The notes under the pieces were generated by a model. It was not told where the DNA came from, searched no databases, and saw nothing but the letters and a program-made list of their open reading frames with translations. 64,000 nucleotides of DNA from Streptomyces sp. CB01580. Its GTDB lineage: Bacteria; Actinomycetota; Actinomycetes; Streptomycetales; Streptomycetaceae. The DNA lies in the NCBI RefSeq assembly GCF_001905795.1, contig NZ_LIXJ01000008.1, positions 194,238-258,237 on the forward strand, in the 5' to 3' direction. A program made the position numbers and the translations under genes. Positions within the stretch are counted from its first letter, which is position 1, and each line of letters starts with the position of its first letter. This document shows positions 37,283-46,151 of the stretch, piece after piece.

Positions 37283-38857
37283 ATGGTCGACATCAGTCCT
37301 GCTGCCGCCGTGCAGCGCAGAGCGCGGTACGACTCAGCCGCACCCGCTCTCGTCTACGAGGGCCGGACCATCACGGCCGGCACCCTCGCCGCGACCACGG
37401 GCAGGCTCGCCGCCGGGCTCGCCGCCCTCGGCGTGCGGCGCGGCGACCGCGTGGCGTTCCTGGGTCTCAACAGCGCGACGCTGCTGGAGACCCTGCTGGC
37501 AGCCACCCATATCGGCGCGGTGTTCGTGCCGGTCAACCACCGGCTGGCCGCCGACGAGGTACGGCACATCCTCGCCGACTCGGGAACACACACGCTGATC
37601 GCCGAGGAGAGCCACCGGTCCCTGGCGGAGTCGATCCTCTCCGAGGTCCCGGTCCGCCGGCCGGTCCTCGTCGACACCGATCCGGCCTGCCCCGCGGCCC
37701 CCGCCCCGCCCGCGGTGTGGACCCCGCTGTCCGAGGTGCTCTCCACCGACACGACGCCGCAGCCCGCGGTCCCGGTGCGGGACGACGACCTGGCCGCGCT
37801 GATGTACACGTCGGGGACCACCGGTCGGCCCAAGGGGGTCATGCTCACCCACGGCAATCTGTGGTGGAACGCGGTGAACGTCGACACCATGGTCGACACC
37901 CGGCCCGACGACGTGAACCTGGCCGTGGCCCCGCTCTTCCACATCGGCGGGCTCAACGCCCTCACGCTGCGCACGCTGACCCGCGGCGGTGTCGTCGTCG
38001 TACGCCGCCACTTCGAGCCCGAGCAGTGCCTGGCCGACCTGGTGGCGCACCGGGTCACCAGCGTCTTCGCGGTCCCGGCGATGTTCGCGGCGCTGAGCCG
38101 CGCAGCGGGGTTCAAGGAGGCCGATCTGTCCGCGCTGCGCGCGGTGATCGTGGCGGGCGCCGCCGTGCCGCCCCAGCTCATCCGGGACTACGCGGAGTCG
38201 CACGGTGTGCTGCTGCAGCAGGCCTGGGGCCTGACCGAGACGGCGCCGTTCGCCACGTATCTGCCCGCCGCGCGCACCCTGGAGAAGACCGGGTCCGCCG
38301 GTCTGCCCATGCCGTACACCGATGTCTGCCTGATGGTCCCGGGCCGGAGCACCGTCATCGAGGAGCCGCATGTGCGCGGCGAGATCTGCGTGCGCGGCCC
38401 GAACGTCGTGGCCGGCTACTGGAACAACCACCGGGCGACCCGGGAGGCGTTCGACGACGCGGGCTGGTTCCACAGCGGCGATGTCGGATACCGCGACGAG
38501 GACGGCCACTACTACGTCGTCGACCGGCTCAAGGACATGATCATCAGCGGTGGCGAGAACGTCTATCCCGCCGAGGTCGAGCGGGTGCTGAGCGCCTTCC
38601 CCGGAGTCCACGAGGTGGCGGTCGTCGGCATCCCCCACCCGAAGTGGGGCGAGACCGTCGTCGCCGTCCTCACCTGCGATCCGGGGGTCGAACCGACCCT
38701 CCAGGAGGTGCGCGACTTCGGTTCCGGCCGGCTCGCCCGCTACAAGCTGCCCACCCGCCTGGTCCTCGCCCCCGAACTGCCGCGCAACGCGAGCGGCAAG
38801 CTGATCAAGAGCCGGGTACGGGACATCGTGACCGACACCGGGCCGACCACCGGCTGA
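37283..38857 (+). CDS. AMP-dependent acyl-CoA ligase
   Basis: 524 residues of the ANL superfamily. P-loop ALMYTSGTTGRPKGVMLTHG, adenylate-binding LQQAWGLTETAPFATYL, hinge region GWFHSGDVGYRDEDGHYYVV with DRLKDMIISGGENVYPAEVE, and the C-terminal lysine in NASGKLIKSR. It activates a carboxylic acid to its CoA thioester. In this cluster the natural candidate substrate is the acid freed by the C-C hydrolase or the cluster's starting aryl acid. That role is inferred from position. Confidence 0.93.
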   Translation: MVDISPAAAVQRRARYDSAAPALVYEGRTITAGTLAATTGRLAAGLAALGVRRGDRVAFLGLNSATLLETLLAATHIGAVFVPVNHRLAADEVRHILADSGTHTLIAEESHRSLAESILSEVPVRRPVLVDTDPACPAAPAPPAVWTPLSEVLSTDTTPQPAVPVRDDDLAALMYTSGTTGRPKGVMLTHGNLWWNAVNVDTMVDTRPDDVNLAVAPLFHIGGLNALTLRTLTRGGVVVVRRHFEPEQCLADLVAHRVTSVFAVPAMFAALSRAAGFKEADLSALRAVIVAGAAVPPQLIRDYAESHGVLLQQAWGLTETAPFATYLPAARTLEKTGSAGLPMPYTDVCLMVPGRSTVIEEPHVRGEICVRGPNVVAGYWNNHRATREAFDDAGWFHSGDVGYRDEDGHYYVVDRLKDMIISGGENVYPAEVERVLSAFPGVHEVAVVGIPHPKWGETVVAVLTCDPGVEPTLQEVRDFGSGRLARYKLPTRLVLAPELPRNASGKLIKSRVRDIVTDTGPTTG

Positions 38858-39086
38858 CCGCCCCGACCGGCCCGACCGGCCCGGCCGCTCTCCGTCGGGC
38901 CGTCGGGCCGTCGGGCCGCCCGTCCTCCCGGGCCGACGGCCGTCCCCACCGGGCGGCGCGAACCCTCCGGCCGAGGGCCGGGCGGCCGTTCCCCGGCCCC
39001 GTCCGCCGCACGCTCCGGTCCCCGGACCGATCGCAGTCCCCGTCCCACCGCCTGCCGGGATCCCCCCTCACGAAGGGTTGCCGCCC

Positions 39087-39635
39087 ATGACGCTCACCAC
39101 CGTCGGCCACCACCCGCTGCCCGTGCCGGCCCTCCCCGGCCACGTCTGCGGATGGACCCTGCGCCCTGCCGGGTCCGCTCCCGCCACCGGGGCCACCGTC
39201 CCGTTCGGCACGGATCCGGCGGGCGCCGTCCGCACCTGCACGGCGAACAGCGGCCACGACGGCGGACCGGTCGTCCGCGTGACGATCCACCGGGTGCTGC
39301 ACCATCCGCTGCGCGGCTGCTACCCGGTCGGCGCGCACGACCTGCTGCTGGAGCTCGACATCACGGAGCCGCGGAACCCGGCGACCGGCGACGGCCGGGA
39401 CACCGCGGGGCTGCTCCGCTCCCTGGTCGCGGCCCTCTTCGCGGCCGATCCGTCCTGCCGCCGCATCACGGCGGCCCCGCCCGTCGAGGACACCGCCGCC
39501 CGGGAGCGTTACGCCGCCGGTGGCTTCCGCCCGGTGGCCGAGGCCGATGTGCGCGAAGGAACCGTGGTGCTGATGGTGGTCGAGCCAACGCAGGTCACCA
39601 CGATCGACACGGCCCTCTCCGCCATGCCGCACTGA
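39087..39635 (+). CDS. hypothetical GNAT-like protein
   Basis: 182 residues from ATG 39087 with GAAGGG upstream. The C-terminal half (LLRSLVAALFAADPSCRRIT, ERYAAGGFRPVAEADV, VVLMVVEP) looks like the end of a GNAT or siderophore-type acetyltransferase fold, while the N-terminal half is not recognised. It follows the acyl-CoA ligase on the same strand after 229 bp containing CCGTCGGG micro-repeats. Whether it belongs to the aromatic cluster is unclear. The 214 bp after it are GC-rich repeats without a gene. Confidence 0.6.
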   Translation: MTLTTVGHHPLPVPALPGHVCGWTLRPAGSAPATGATVPFGTDPAGAVRTCTANSGHDGGPVVRVTIHRVLHHPLRGCYPVGAHDLLLELDITEPRNPATGDGRDTAGLLRSLVAALFAADPSCRRITAAPPVEDTAARERYAAGGFRPVAEADVREGTVVLMVVEPTQVTTIDTALSAMPH

Positions 39636-39849
39636 CCTGCCGCGCAGGCCGTGAAACGTGCGCGCCGGGGGCGGCGGCCCGCAGGCCGTCCGTCCGACGG
39701 CCGGACGGCGTGGGGGTGCGTGCGGATGCCGTCCGATCGGGCCGACGGTGCCCGGTCGCGGGGCCGCCCGATCGGACCGAGCACGTCCGGTCGCGGGGCG
39801 GTCCGGTCGGACCGGGAGCGTCCGGGCGCGGAGACCGTCCCGGAACGGG

Positions 39850-40662
39850 TTACGCGCTGAGCGTGCCCGTCCGCGCGAACCCGGCCACGTGCCCGACCGG
39901 CGCCGCCGCTCGCGCGGCCGGTGCGCGGGCCTCGTCGTAGCGGTGCAGCAGCAGGCTGGCCAACTCCTGCGCCGGGCCCAGGACGTCGGCCAGCACGTCC
40001 GCGCCGGTCGCGCCCGCCGCTATCCGGTCGGGGAGCCGGCCGGGGGCGACGACGTACGGGGCCACCGCCACCCGCCGCACCCCCTCGGCCCGCAGGGCCC
40101 GCACCGCGTCCTCGGTGCGGGGGAACCCTGCGGCAGATGTGGCGGAGGCGAACGCAGGCCGCACGGCGCACCAACCGGTGTGCCGCAGCTCCCGCGCGAT
40201 TTCAGCGATCACTGCGATCGCCTCCGGGTCGGTGGAGCCCGCCGAGGCCAGGACGAGCCCGGTCGAGGCGCGGTCGCCGGGGCGGACCCCGGCTTCGCGC
40301 AGCCGACGTTCCAGCGCCGCGTTCAGCAGCGGCGACGGGCCGAGCACCTCGGCCTGACGGACGCGCAGCCGGGGCAGCCGGGTCCGGGCCTCGTGCAGCA
40401 CCGTGGGGATGTCGGACTTGGCGTGGAAGGCCCGGGTCAGCAGCAGCGGCAGCGCGACGACGTCGACGGTGTCACCGGCGTCCTGCGCCGCCAGGCGTTC
40501 CAACACCCTGGGTACGGACGGGGCGTTGAAGTCCAGGAAGCCGGTCTCCACACGCAGCCCCGGCCGCAGCGACCGCACCCGCGCGGTGAGCGCGTGCACG
40601 GTCGCCCCGTGCCGCGGGTCGCGGCTGCCGTGGGCGATGACGAGGAGTACCGGGGCGGACAT
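39850..40662 (-). CDS. sirohydrochlorin chelatase-like protein (CbiX/SirB family)
   Basis: 270 residues, two CbiX-like repeats. VLLVIAHGSRDPRHGATVHAL begins the first with the metal-binding His; VVALPLLLTRAFHAKSDIP carries the second conserved His region; a repeat of the fold follows (GLVLASAGSTDPEA, VAVAPYVVAPGRLPD). It would insert Fe(II) into sirohydrochlorin to make siroheme, the cofactor of the sulfite reductase at the start of this gene run. ATG 40662 is used; the permease gene ends 9 bases upstream, so they are probably co-transcribed. Confidence 0.9.
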   Translation of the reverse strand: MSAPVLLVIAHGSRDPRHGATVHALTARVRSLRPGLRVETGFLDFNAPSVPRVLERLAAQDAGDTVDVVALPLLLTRAFHAKSDIPTVLHEARTRLPRLRVRQAEVLGPSPLLNAALERRLREAGVRPGDRASTGLVLASAGSTDPEAIAVIAEIARELRHTGWCAVRPAFASATSAAGFPRTEDAVRALRAEGVRRVAVAPYVVAPGRLPDRIAAGATGADVLADVLGPAQELASLLLHRYDEARAPAARAAAPVGHVAGFARTGTLSA

Positions 40663-40670
40663 GGCGCGGC

Positions 40671-41549
40671 TCAGTTCTTGACGAGGAGACCGCGGCCGCG
40701 CAGCACCCGCCGCTCCAGCGGACTGAAGATCAGCAGGTCGATCGCGATGCCGACGAACAGGATCAGGATGATGGCGAGGAAGATGCCGGGCATGTCCGCG
40801 TTGTTGCGGCCGTTCTCCAGCAACTGCCCGAGCCCCAGGCCCAGATCGGGCGAGGAGGCGATGATCTCGGCGGCCATCAGCGAGCGCCAGGAGAACGCCC
40901 AGCCCTGCTTGAGACCGGCGAGGTAACCCGGAAGCGCCGCGGGCAGCACGATGTGCCGGGTCCCGCGCAGTCCCGTCGCGCCCAGCGTGCGGCCCGCCCT
41001 GAGGAACAGCGGCGGCACCTGGTCGACACCCGACACCAGGCCGTTGGCGACCGAGGGCACCGCGCCCAGCAGGATCACCGCGTACATCATCCGGTCGTTC
41101 AGGCCGAGCCAGATCACGGCGGGCGCCACCCAGGCGACCGACGGCAGGGACTGCAGCCCGGACAGGATCGGGCCGATCGCCGCCCGCACGGGCTTGACCC
41201 GGGCCACCAGCAGGCCCAGCGGCGTACCGATCGCCACGGCCAGCAGGAAGCCGAGCAGACCGCGCGAGACGCTGGTCCAGATGACGTCCAGGAGCGTTCC
41301 CTGGAGCCACATGTCGGTCGCGCTCCGCCAGACCGCTGCCGGTGAGGGAAGCTTGTAGTCGTCGGTGACCCGGGCCCGGACGAGGAGCTGCCAGACGACG
41401 AGCACCAGGGCCACGGCCAGCAGCGGCGGCAGGACCTTGCGCAGCAGCACCTCGCGCACGGGCGTGCGGCGCTCCTGCACGGCGTCCAGGGCGTCGAGTC
41501 CGGCCTCCAGGCCCGCCAGGTCGTCGGGCTTGGTGTCAGTGCTGGCCAT
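40671..41549 (-). CDS. ABC permease, sulfonate/taurine type (SsuC-like)
   Basis: 292 residues. About six membrane segments and the EAA-type cytoplasmic loop (GATGLRGTRHIVLPAALPGYLAGLK) of BPD permeases of the SsuC/TauC class. GGGGAG lies 10 bases before ATG 41549, inside the end of the ATPase gene, with a 14-base overlap. Together with the ATPase and binding protein it forms a complete importer, probably for sulfonates or a related sulfur source, judging from the sulfur-assimilation genes beside it. Confidence 0.9.
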   Translation of the reverse strand: MASTDTKPDDLAGLEAGLDALDAVQERRTPVREVLLRKVLPPLLAVALVLVVWQLLVRARVTDDYKLPSPAAVWRSATDMWLQGTLLDVIWTSVSRGLLGFLLAVAIGTPLGLLVARVKPVRAAIGPILSGLQSLPSVAWVAPAVIWLGLNDRMMYAVILLGAVPSVANGLVSGVDQVPPLFLRAGRTLGATGLRGTRHIVLPAALPGYLAGLKQGWAFSWRSLMAAEIIASSPDLGLGLGQLLENGRNNADMPGIFLAIILILFVGIAIDLLIFSPLERRVLRGRGLLVKN

Positions 41550-42324
41550 GGCGGCGGATCTCCCCACGCAGTTGTTCGGTGATCTCGACGGACAGTTCCG
41601 CGACCGCGTTGTCCTCGATGCGGCGCGGCTGCTCGATGCCGACGGTCCACTCGCGGGCGATCCGGCCGGGGCGGGAGGACAGCAGGACGACCCGCTGGGC
41701 GAGCCGCACCGCCTCGCGCACGTTGTGGGTGACGAAGAGGACCGAGACGTTCGTCTCCCGCCAGATCCGGGTCAGTTCGTCGTGCAGGACGTCCCTGGTG
41801 ATGGCGTCGAGCGCGGCGAACGGCTCGTCCATCAGCAGCAGTTGACTGTCCTGGGCGAGGGCGCGGGCCATCGCCACGCGCTGTCGCATGCCGCCCGAGA
41901 GCTCGTGCACGCGCTTCTTGTACGCCCCGCCGAGCCGGACGAGTCCGAGCAGCCGCTCCGCCTCCGACCGCCGCTCCGACTTGGGCACGCCGCGCAGCCG
42001 CAGCGCGAGTTCGACGTTGCGGCCTGCGGTCAGCCACGGGAACAGGGCGTGCTCCTGGAACATCAGGGCCGGCCGCCCGCCGGGGGTCTCGATGGACCCG
42101 GTCGTCGGGCGGTCGAGCCCGGCCACCAGGTTGAGCAGCGTCGACTTTCCGCACCCGGAGGCCCCCAGGAGGGTGACGAACTCGCCGGGCGCCACATCGA
42201 GCGAGATGTCGTCCAGGACGAGTTGCGGTCCCTCGGGTCCGCCGAAGGACTTGGACACGTGCGAGATGCGGGCGGCGTGCCCGACCGCGGTACGGTCCTC
42301 GGCCCTGGTGAGCGTGGTCGCCAT
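41536..42324 (-). CDS. ABC transporter ATPase, sulfonate/taurine type (SsuB-like)
   Basis: 262 residues. Walker A GASGCGKSTLLNLVAG, Q-loop MFQEHALFPWLTAGRN, signature ELSGGMRQR, Walker B LLLMDEPFAALD and H-loop FVTHNVREAVRLAQRV, all typical of SsuB/TauB/nitrate importers. AGGAGG lies 8 bases before ATG 42324. It overlaps the permease gene by 14 bases and is separated from the binding-protein gene by a hairpin-containing gap. Confidence 0.93.
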   Translation of the reverse strand: MATTLTRAEDRTAVGHAARISHVSKSFGGPEGPQLVLDDISLDVAPGEFVTLLGASGCGKSTLLNLVAGLDRPTTGSIETPGGRPALMFQEHALFPWLTAGRNVELALRLRGVPKSERRSEAERLLGLVRLGGAYKKRVHELSGGMRQRVAMARALAQDSQLLLMDEPFAALDAITRDVLHDELTRIWRETNVSVLFVTHNVREAVRLAQRVVLLSSRPGRIAREWTVGIEQPRRIEDNAVAELSVEITEQLRGEIRRHGQH

Positions 42325-42347
42325 GGTCGTCACCTCCTGGGGATCTG

Positions 42348-42377
42348 AATCCGGGTCCCGGGGGTGGGACCCGGGTT
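42348..42377 (-). terminator. intra-operon hairpin between binding-protein and ATPase genes
   Basis: CCGGGTCCC / GGGACCCGG, 9 bp perfect, 6-base loop, extended by further A-T pairs and one G-T. In ABC operons such hairpins stabilise the upstream binding-protein message and reduce expression of the membrane components. That role is inference. Confidence 0.6.
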
Positions 42378-42398
42378 CGGGTTCGGTTTCGGGCGGGG

Positions 42399-43514
42399 CT
42401 ACTTGACGCCGAGACCGGCGTCGGAGACCTCGGGCCTGCCCGCGGCCTTCAGGACCTTGTTCAGCGGCTCCAGGTCGTAGATGCCGTTCAGGTCGGGCTT
42501 CTCCAGCAGCCCGGCCTTCACCGCGTGCTCCGCCTGCGCGTCGAGCGTGGCGGCCAGCGGGTCGTCGGTGATCTGGATGGACTTCCACGCCGGGTCGAGG
42601 ATCTCGGCGGGCAGCGGCTTGCCGGTCAGCTTCTCCAGCGCGGCGTTCGCGGACGCCTTCGCCCTGTCCGGGTCGGCGTTGATCCACTCGTTGGTCTTCA
42701 CCGAGCCGCGCAGCACCGCCTCGACGACGTCCGGGTGCTCGGTGAGAAACTTCTGCGACACGATGATGTTGGTGATCACGAACTTGTCGTCCGGCCACAG
42801 CGACGACTCGTCGAGCAGCTCCTTCGCGCCCTCGGCGACGAGCTTGGACGCGGTGGGCTCGGGGACCCAGGCGCCGTCGATGGAACCGGACTTGAAGGCG
42901 TCCGGGGTCACCTTGTTGTCCGTGCGGACCACGGACACGTCGCCCTTGCCGCTCTGGGCGTCGACCTTCCAGCCCTTCTCGGAGATCCAGTTGAGGAAGG
43001 CCACGTCCTGGGTGTTGCCGAGCTGCGGGGTGGCGATCTTCCTGCCCTTGAGGTCGTCCAGGGTCCTGATCTTCTTCGGGTCGACGACCAGTTTGACCCC
43101 GCCGGAGGCCGAACCGCCGATGATCCGCAGGGACTTGCCCCTGGACTTGGTATATCCGTTGATGGACGGCGAGGGGCCGATGAAGCCGATGTCGATCGAT
43201 CCGGCGTTCAGCGCCTCGATCTCGGACGGGCCCGCGTTGAACTGCGAGGTCTTGAGCGCGGTGCCGCCCAGTTCCTTCTGGAACAGGCCCTCCTGGTCGC
43301 CCACCAGGGCGGTGGCGTGCGTGAGGTTGGGGAAGTAGCCGATCCGTACGGTGTCCACGGAGAGCTTCTTCGCGCCGGCGGCGAAGGCCGGTTTCTTCGT
43401 GTCGTCGGCCTTCGCCGCGGAGCCGTAGCCGCAGCCGGTGAGCGCGACGGCGAGCAGCGGCAGGGCGGTGACAGCGGCCAGTCGGTGGCGCGCGGAGGTG
43501 CGGAGGGCAGGCAC
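42399..43514 (-). CDS. ABC substrate-binding lipoprotein, sulfonate type (SsuA-like)
   Basis: 371 residues from GTG 43514, with GAGAGGAA upstream. The signal peptide ends in the lipobox LTGC (VALTGCGYGSA), so the protein is lipid-anchored outside the membrane. The NMT1/SsuA fold shows RIGYFPNLTHATALVGDQEG, FNAGPSEIEALNAGSIDIGF and GRKIATPQLGNTQDVAFLNW. GPSPSINGYTKSRGKSLRII is a typical substrate-loop region. Probably captures alkane sulfonates, sulfate esters or a similar sulfur source. It lies 363 bp from cysN, with a Cys-rich short frame between. Confidence 0.92.
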   Translation of the reverse strand: MPALRTSARHRLAAVTALPLLAVALTGCGYGSAAKADDTKKPAFAAGAKKLSVDTVRIGYFPNLTHATALVGDQEGLFQKELGGTALKTSQFNAGPSEIEALNAGSIDIGFIGPSPSINGYTKSRGKSLRIIGGSASGGVKLVVDPKKIRTLDDLKGRKIATPQLGNTQDVAFLNWISEKGWKVDAQSGKGDVSVVRTDNKVTPDAFKSGSIDGAWVPEPTASKLVAEGAKELLDESSLWPDDKFVITNIIVSQKFLTEHPDVVEAVLRGSVKTNEWINADPDRAKASANAALEKLTGKPLPAEILDPAWKSIQITDDPLAATLDAQAEHAVKAGLLEKPDLNGIYDLEPLNKVLKAAGRPEVSDAGLGVK

Positions 43515-43707
43515 GGGAGGCGTTCCTCTCGTCGGCCCGGCGCTCACGTCCCTCGGAATCCAGGGGGACGCGGCCGGGAGTCGGCGGGTCTTCGTCTGAG
43601 CCGGCTGAACCGGATGAATCGGCCGTACGCGCGGACGAACCGGTTGTGCGCGCGGTGCGCGCGCGGGCACGGCCGGTGCGCGCGGGGGCGTGAGCGGTGG
43701 GCGTACG

Positions 43708-43878
43708 TCATCGGGCGCATCGCGCACACCGCTCGCACCGCGCACATCGTGCGACCCCGCCCTGACCACTGCCGAGGGCGCCGCTGCCGACGCGGCCGCC
43801 CTCCTTCGCGAACGTGGCGTAGACGTCCGCGAACACGGAGCGGACGTCACCGGACACGGTGCGGACGTCGATGCCCAT
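43708..43878 (-). CDS. possible Cys-rich short ORF between cysN and the ssuA-like gene
   Basis: A 56-codon frame whose ATG overlaps the cysN stop (TGATG), so it could be translated by coupled ribosomes. It ends in VARCARCERCARCAR before TGA: four cysteine codons within ten codons. It stops about 190 bases before the binding-protein start. Poly-Cys short ORFs act as cysteine-responsive attenuators in mycobacteria, and this one sits inside a sulfur operon. However, the DNA is a GC-rich micro-repeat (variations of CGCACA/GTGCGA) and could encode Cys by chance. I treat it as a candidate only. Confidence 0.3.
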   Translation of the reverse strand: MGIDVRTVSGDVRSVFADVYATFAKEGGRVGSGALGSGQGGVARCARCERCARCAR

Positions 43879-45215
43879 CAGAAGTCCCATTCGGCGTCGT
43901 CGGCGGCGTCCTCGGCCCCGGCGCCGGACGCGGCGGCGAACGAGGCGCCCGCCATCCCGGCCGTCAGCGTCGTGCCGTCCGCCGGGTCGATCAGCAGGAA
44001 GGAGCCGGTGCGCCGGGAGTGCGCGTACGCGTCGAGGGCGAGCGGCTCCGCCGTGCGGATCACGACCCGGCCGATGTCGTTGGCGACGAGGCGACCCGGC
44101 GCCGGGTGCTGGGAGAGGTCGTCCAGGGCCAGGCGGGAGGGGATGTCCTTGACGATCGCCTTCACCGTGCGGGTGGTGTGCTTGAGCAGCACCCGCTGTC
44201 CGACGGCGAGCGGCCGGTCGGCGACGTGGCAGACGGTCGCCTCGACGTCCTGGGTCACCGCGGGAGCGTCGGCCGACGGGGCGATCAGGTCGCCGCGCGA
44301 GATGTCGATGTCGTCGGCCAGGCGCAGCGTCACGGACTGCGGAGCCCAGGCGATGTCCACGCTCTCGCCGAGCGCGTCGATGGCGCTGACGGTCGACGTA
44401 CGGCCCGAGGGCAGCACGGTCACGGCCTCGCCGACACGGAACGCGCCCGCCGCTATCTGGCCCGCGTAACCCCGGTAGTCGGGGTGCTCGGCGGTCTGCG
44501 GCCGGATGACGTACTGCACCGGGAAGCGGGCGTGGCAGGCCGTGAGGTCATGGCTGACCGGCACCGTCTCCAGGTGCTCCAGCACGGTCGGCCCGCCGTA
44601 CCAGTCCATGTGCGCGGACGGCTCCACCACGTTGTCACCGGCCAGCGCGGAGATCGGGATCGCGGTGATCTCCGGCACGCCCAGCGACGCGGCGTAGGCG
44701 GTGAACTCCTCGGCGATCGCGGCGAACACCGGCTCCGCGTAGTCGACCAGGTCCATCTTGTTCACGGCCAGTACCACGTGCGGCACCCGCAGCAGCGCGG
44801 CGACCGCGGCGTGGCGGCGGGTCTGCTCGACGACCCCGTTGCGGGCGTCGACCAGGACGACGGCCAGTTCGGCCGTCGAGGCGCCCGTCACCATGTTCCG
44901 GGTGTACTGCACATGCCCCGGGGTGTCGGCCAGGATGAACCGGCGGCGCGGCGTCGCGAAGTAGCGGTACGCCACGTCGATGGTGATGCCCTGCTCGCGC
45001 TCGGCCCGCAGCCCGTCGGTCAGCAGCGCCAGGTCGGGGGCCTGCTGGCCGCGGTTGCGGGAGGCGTGCTCGACGGCCTCCAACTGGTCGGCCAGGACCG
45101 ACTTGGAGTCGTGCAGCAGACGTCCGACGAGGGTGGACTTGCCGTCGTCGACGGACCCGGCGGTGGCGAACCGCAGCAGGGTGGTGGCCGACAACTGGTC
45201 GCTGGTGATGGTCAT
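43878..45215 (-). CDS. cysN: sulfate adenylyltransferase subunit 1 (GTPase)
   Basis: 445 residues. EF-Tu-like GTPase: ATAGSVDDGKSTLVGRLLHD (G1), DTPGHVQYTRNMVTGAST (G3), AVNKMDLVDY (G4). GTP hydrolysis drives formation of adenosine 5'-phosphosulfate by CysD. No APS-kinase domain is fused; that activity is the separate cysC gene. Its ATG immediately follows the cysD TAG, so translation is coupled. Confidence 0.96.
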   Translation of the reverse strand: MTITSDQLSATTLLRFATAGSVDDGKSTLVGRLLHDSKSVLADQLEAVEHASRNRGQQAPDLALLTDGLRAEREQGITIDVAYRYFATPRRRFILADTPGHVQYTRNMVTGASTAELAVVLVDARNGVVEQTRRHAAVAALLRVPHVVLAVNKMDLVDYAEPVFAAIAEEFTAYAASLGVPEITAIPISALAGDNVVEPSAHMDWYGGPTVLEHLETVPVSHDLTACHARFPVQYVIRPQTAEHPDYRGYAGQIAAGAFRVGEAVTVLPSGRTSTVSAIDALGESVDIAWAPQSVTLRLADDIDISRGDLIAPSADAPAVTQDVEATVCHVADRPLAVGQRVLLKHTTRTVKAIVKDIPSRLALDDLSQHPAPGRLVANDIGRVVIRTAEPLALDAYAHSRRTGSFLLIDPADGTTLTAGMAGASFAAASGAGAEDAADDAEWDF

Positions 45216-46151
45216 CTAGAAGTACCCCTCGCGCTTGCGGTCTTCCATCGCGGCCTCGGACAGCTTGTCGTCGGCGCGCGTCGCGCCCCGTTCGGTGAGC
45301 CGGGAGGCGGCGATCTCGGCGATCACGGCGTCGAGCGTGACGGCGTCGGAGTCGACCGCGCCGGTGCACGACATGTCGCCGACCGTGCGGTAGCGGACCT
45401 GACGGGTCTCGACCCGCTCGCCCTCCTTGGGCCCGCCCCAGTCGCCCGCGGTCAGCCACATCCCGGACCGGCTGAAGACCTCGCGCTCGTGCGCGAAGTA
45501 GATCTCCGGCAGCTCGATGCCCTCCCGGGCGATGTACTGCCAGACGTCCAGCTCGGTCCAGTTGGAGAGGGGGAAGACCCGGACGTGCTCGCCGGGGGCG
45601 TGCCGGCCGTTGTACAGCTGCCACAGCTCGGGGCGCTGGCGGCGCGGGTCCCACTGGGAGAACTCGTCGCGCAGCGAGAACACCCGCTCCTTCGCGCGCG
45701 CCTTCTCCTCGTCGCGGCGCCCGCCGCCGAACACCGCGTCGAAACGGTTCTGCTGGATGGCCTCGGTCAGTGGCACCGTCTGGAGCGGGTTGCGGGTGCC
45801 GTCCGGGCGCTCGCGCAGCTTCCCGGCGTCGATGTACTCCTGCACCGAGGCGACGTGCAGCCGCAGCCCGTGCCGGGCCACGGTGCGGTCGCGGTACTCC
45901 AGCACCTCGGGGAAGTTGTGCCCGGTGTCGACGTGCAGCAGCGCGAACGGCACCGGCGCGGGCGCGAACGCCTTGAGCGCCAGGTGCAGCATCACGATGG
46001 AGTCCTTGCCGCCGGAGAACAGGACCACCGGCCGCTCGAACTCGCCCGCCACCTCACGGAAGATGTGCACCGCCTCCGACTCCAGGGAGTCCAGGTGGCT
46101 GAGCGCGTACGGGCTGTCGGTGCCCTCCGACACGTTCGCGACGGCTCTCAT
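45216..46151 (-). CDS. cysD: sulfate adenylyltransferase subunit 2
   Basis: 311 residues. PP-loop motif VVLFSGGKDSIVMLHLALKA, then LLHVDTGHNFPEVLEYRD and FGGGRRDEEKARAKERVFS, with VRYRTVGDMSCTGAVDSDA near the C-terminus. It transfers AMP from ATP to sulfate. Overlaps cysC by 4 bases (ATGA) and abuts cysN. Confidence 0.97.
   Translation of the reverse strand: MRAVANVSEGTDSPYALSHLDSLESEAVHIFREVAGEFERPVVLFSGGKDSIVMLHLALKAFAPAPVPFALLHVDTGHNFPEVLEYRDRTVARHGLRLHVASVQEYIDAGKLRERPDGTRNPLQTVPLTEAIQQNRFDAVFGGGRRDEEKARAKERVFSLRDEFSQWDPRRQRPELWQLYNGRHAPGEHVRVFPLSNWTELDVWQYIAREGIELPEIYFAHEREVFSRSGMWLTAGDWGGPKEGERVETRQVRYRTVGDMSCTGAVDSDAVTLDAVIAEIAASRLTERGATRADDKLSEAAMEDRKREGYF

Noticed and set aside
38890..38925. 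CCGTCGGG micro-repeats after the CoA ligase as a regulatory array
   Set aside because: Only three short copies in a generally repetitive GC-rich stretch; no promoter signals beside them.
29426..39635. Antibiotic or polyketide biosynthesis cluster
   Set aside because: The Rieske, extradiol and hydrolase set is catabolic and there are no PKS, NRPS or terpene genes; the CoA ligase alone does not change this.
39640..39849. Repeats of GGTCGCGGGGC-like words as an attachment site or gene
   Set aside because: No integrase, tRNA or coding motif; looks like simple GC-rich drift between convergent genes.
43544..43747. 67-codon minus-strand frame upstream of the ssuA-like gene
   Set aside because: Arg/Pro-rich without conserved pattern and without a ribosome site; the Cys-rich frame in another phase is the better candidate and itself only tentative.
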